Origin: Pyxicephalus adspersus
Taxonomy: Eukaryota; Chordata; Amphibia; Anura; Pyxicephalidae
DNA length: 64,000 nucleotides
Direction of reading: 5' to 3'
Assembly: GCF_032062135.1 (NCBI RefSeq)
Contig: NC_092859.1
Span: 35,203,482 to 35,267,481 of the forward strand
In this document: positions 62,805 through 64,000 of the stretch, one piece after another
How the letters are laid out: each line of letters begins with the position of its first letter
Numbering within the stretch: the stretch's first letter is position 1
Notes under the pieces: model-generated
What the model was told of the DNA's origin: nothing
The model's input: only the letters and a program-made list of their open reading frames with translations
Database searches by the model: none
Translations under genes and position numbers: made by a program

Positions 62805-64000
62805 TTTCTTTTGAGGGCTACAAACCAGTGTTGTCACCTCTGCTTATTGGTCTATAGAACTATCCCCTACCCCTCTTTGGCTTGATCCATATGAATGCAT
62901 TGATTCCTTTACCAGCAAAATAATGCCGCTGCTTAACTCTCAAAAACCTGACCACATACTATGTGTGAAGGGCTCCTGGAATATGTAGTTCTGGGGACAT
63001 GTCTACATCTATAGGTAATGAGTGCCCAAAAGCTGCCCCTGCAAGACATTTGCAGACCTAGAAATTATGTCACAGGAAGCGATACTTTCCACTTCTCAAT
63101 AAAGGAACAGGATTAAAAAAAAAAAAAAAAGTTCAATATGATCTAACGGGAAAAGGGCTGAGTAATGCCTGAAAATACACTTGAATTACTCTCTGAATAG
63201 CACACAGTGATTTGCTGACCCATCAGAGAAATGCAACACCCCAGACTGTTCCCTATAGACTAAATACATAACTGTCCTGCTTATCACACAGCCCAAGCAC
63301 CAGGGAAGATGAAAGGCACAGATCGTGGGAGGCTGGAAGTAAAATCCACAAAATATTTTATGAGTCAAGAATCCAGACAAAAAAGTGAAAACAAACATAG
63401 AAGCAGCTGGCCAGAAACGAATCATCGCAAATTCCAATATCACAAATATCACAACCTAATTCAAACATCCTACAAGGCTTTTATATATATATATATATTA
63501 TTTCTTATTATGCAAGAAAAAAATATTTTAATATATCCAACAATGTTACAGAAATGGTACATACAATATATATAAAAAACTTGGGACAAAAACAAAGAAA
63601 ACGAGCAGAACACAAAACAAATAAATACAAAGAACAATATGGAATGCCATTCAAAGCTTCTGACTTTTGGTTTCTGAATGTAAAAATGAAGAGCAAAAGT
63701 TTGATACTTGATTTCTAATGGAACATGTGAACAACTGAAAACTAATTAAGAATAAATAAAGATCTATGCCTGAGATTTGATAACTAAACTGGATTTGTCA
63801 CTGTCATTCTGAAGGACATTAATCAGCATCAATTGGTAATATTGTGACAACACTCAGAATTTAGCAATCTTGCCTCAGTCTAAACCAAACCATAATTGTG
63901 GGGTGGCAAATATTAATGTTGATCAATAATGATTTAACATTTTAACCAAATGTGATAAAATGCATTTTATGTTTAAGATTTTTTTTTAAAAAAGTAATGA
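62805..64000. other. Intron sequence with A/T runs and a short microsatellite
   Basis: An A run lies at about 63115-63130 and a short (AT)n at 63482-63499. No exon or repeat family supported. Confidence 0.5.

Overview
This is a vertebrate nuclear window, AT-rich, with very little protein-coding sequence and many interspersed repeats. It is most likely from a frog, probably a ranoid. That inference rests on a vertebrate ABTB3 (BTBD11) gene plus repeats I associate with anuran genomes: palindromic MITEs, hAT and Tc1-type elements, a CR1/L2-type LINE with a shared 3' tail, and a Tx1/L1-type LINE. The species cannot be named from the sequence alone.

The one host gene I can support is ABTB3 (ankyrin repeat and BTB domain containing 3, formerly BTBD11), read on the minus strand. 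Two internal exons are visible: an upstream exon at 21229-21378 (150 bp) and the next one at 715-919 (205 bp). Both have a good acceptor and a near-consensus donor. Their phases fit exactly: one base (A) from the first plus two (GT) from the second makes a Ser codon, and the joined protein reads through in the order known for ABTB3. About 20.3 kb of intron separates them. Everything from 21379 to 64000 is upstream of the first visible exon and is best read as part of the long preceding intron. No further ABTB3 exon was recognised there.

Intron between the exons (920-21228): microsatellite at 1593; a degenerate tandem repeat split by a hAT-like MITE (2170-2660); a ~30-bp minisatellite (3575-3795); a possible MITE (5083-5347); a purine-rich tract (5581-5790); a decayed intronless transposase-like gene (8128-9998) with a palindromic MITE inserted in it (9246-9468); a LINE 3' end (10180-10790); a decayed Tc1-like transposase end (14985-15425); a LINE tail (15609-15715); an inverted repeat (18494-18616); and a second palindromic MITE (19191-19410).

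Upstream intron (21379-64000): further MITE copies (27472, 46701, 62610), LINE tails (27833, 36042, 37938), hAT-like MITEs (34702, 35454), two TA-flanked MITEs (39380, 40429), paired hairpin repeats (41976, 44685), a CG-rich MITE with an 8-bp target duplication (42649-43073), a two-copy LTR-like repeat (48094, 59445), a Tx1/L1 ORF2 fragment (55270-56510), and AT microsatellites at 22571, 29880, 42115, 51343 and 63482. Several unique-looking blocks with homeodomain-like motifs are flagged as possible conserved non-coding elements, but only by inference. No rRNA, tRNA, CRISPR or bacterial-type operon is present.
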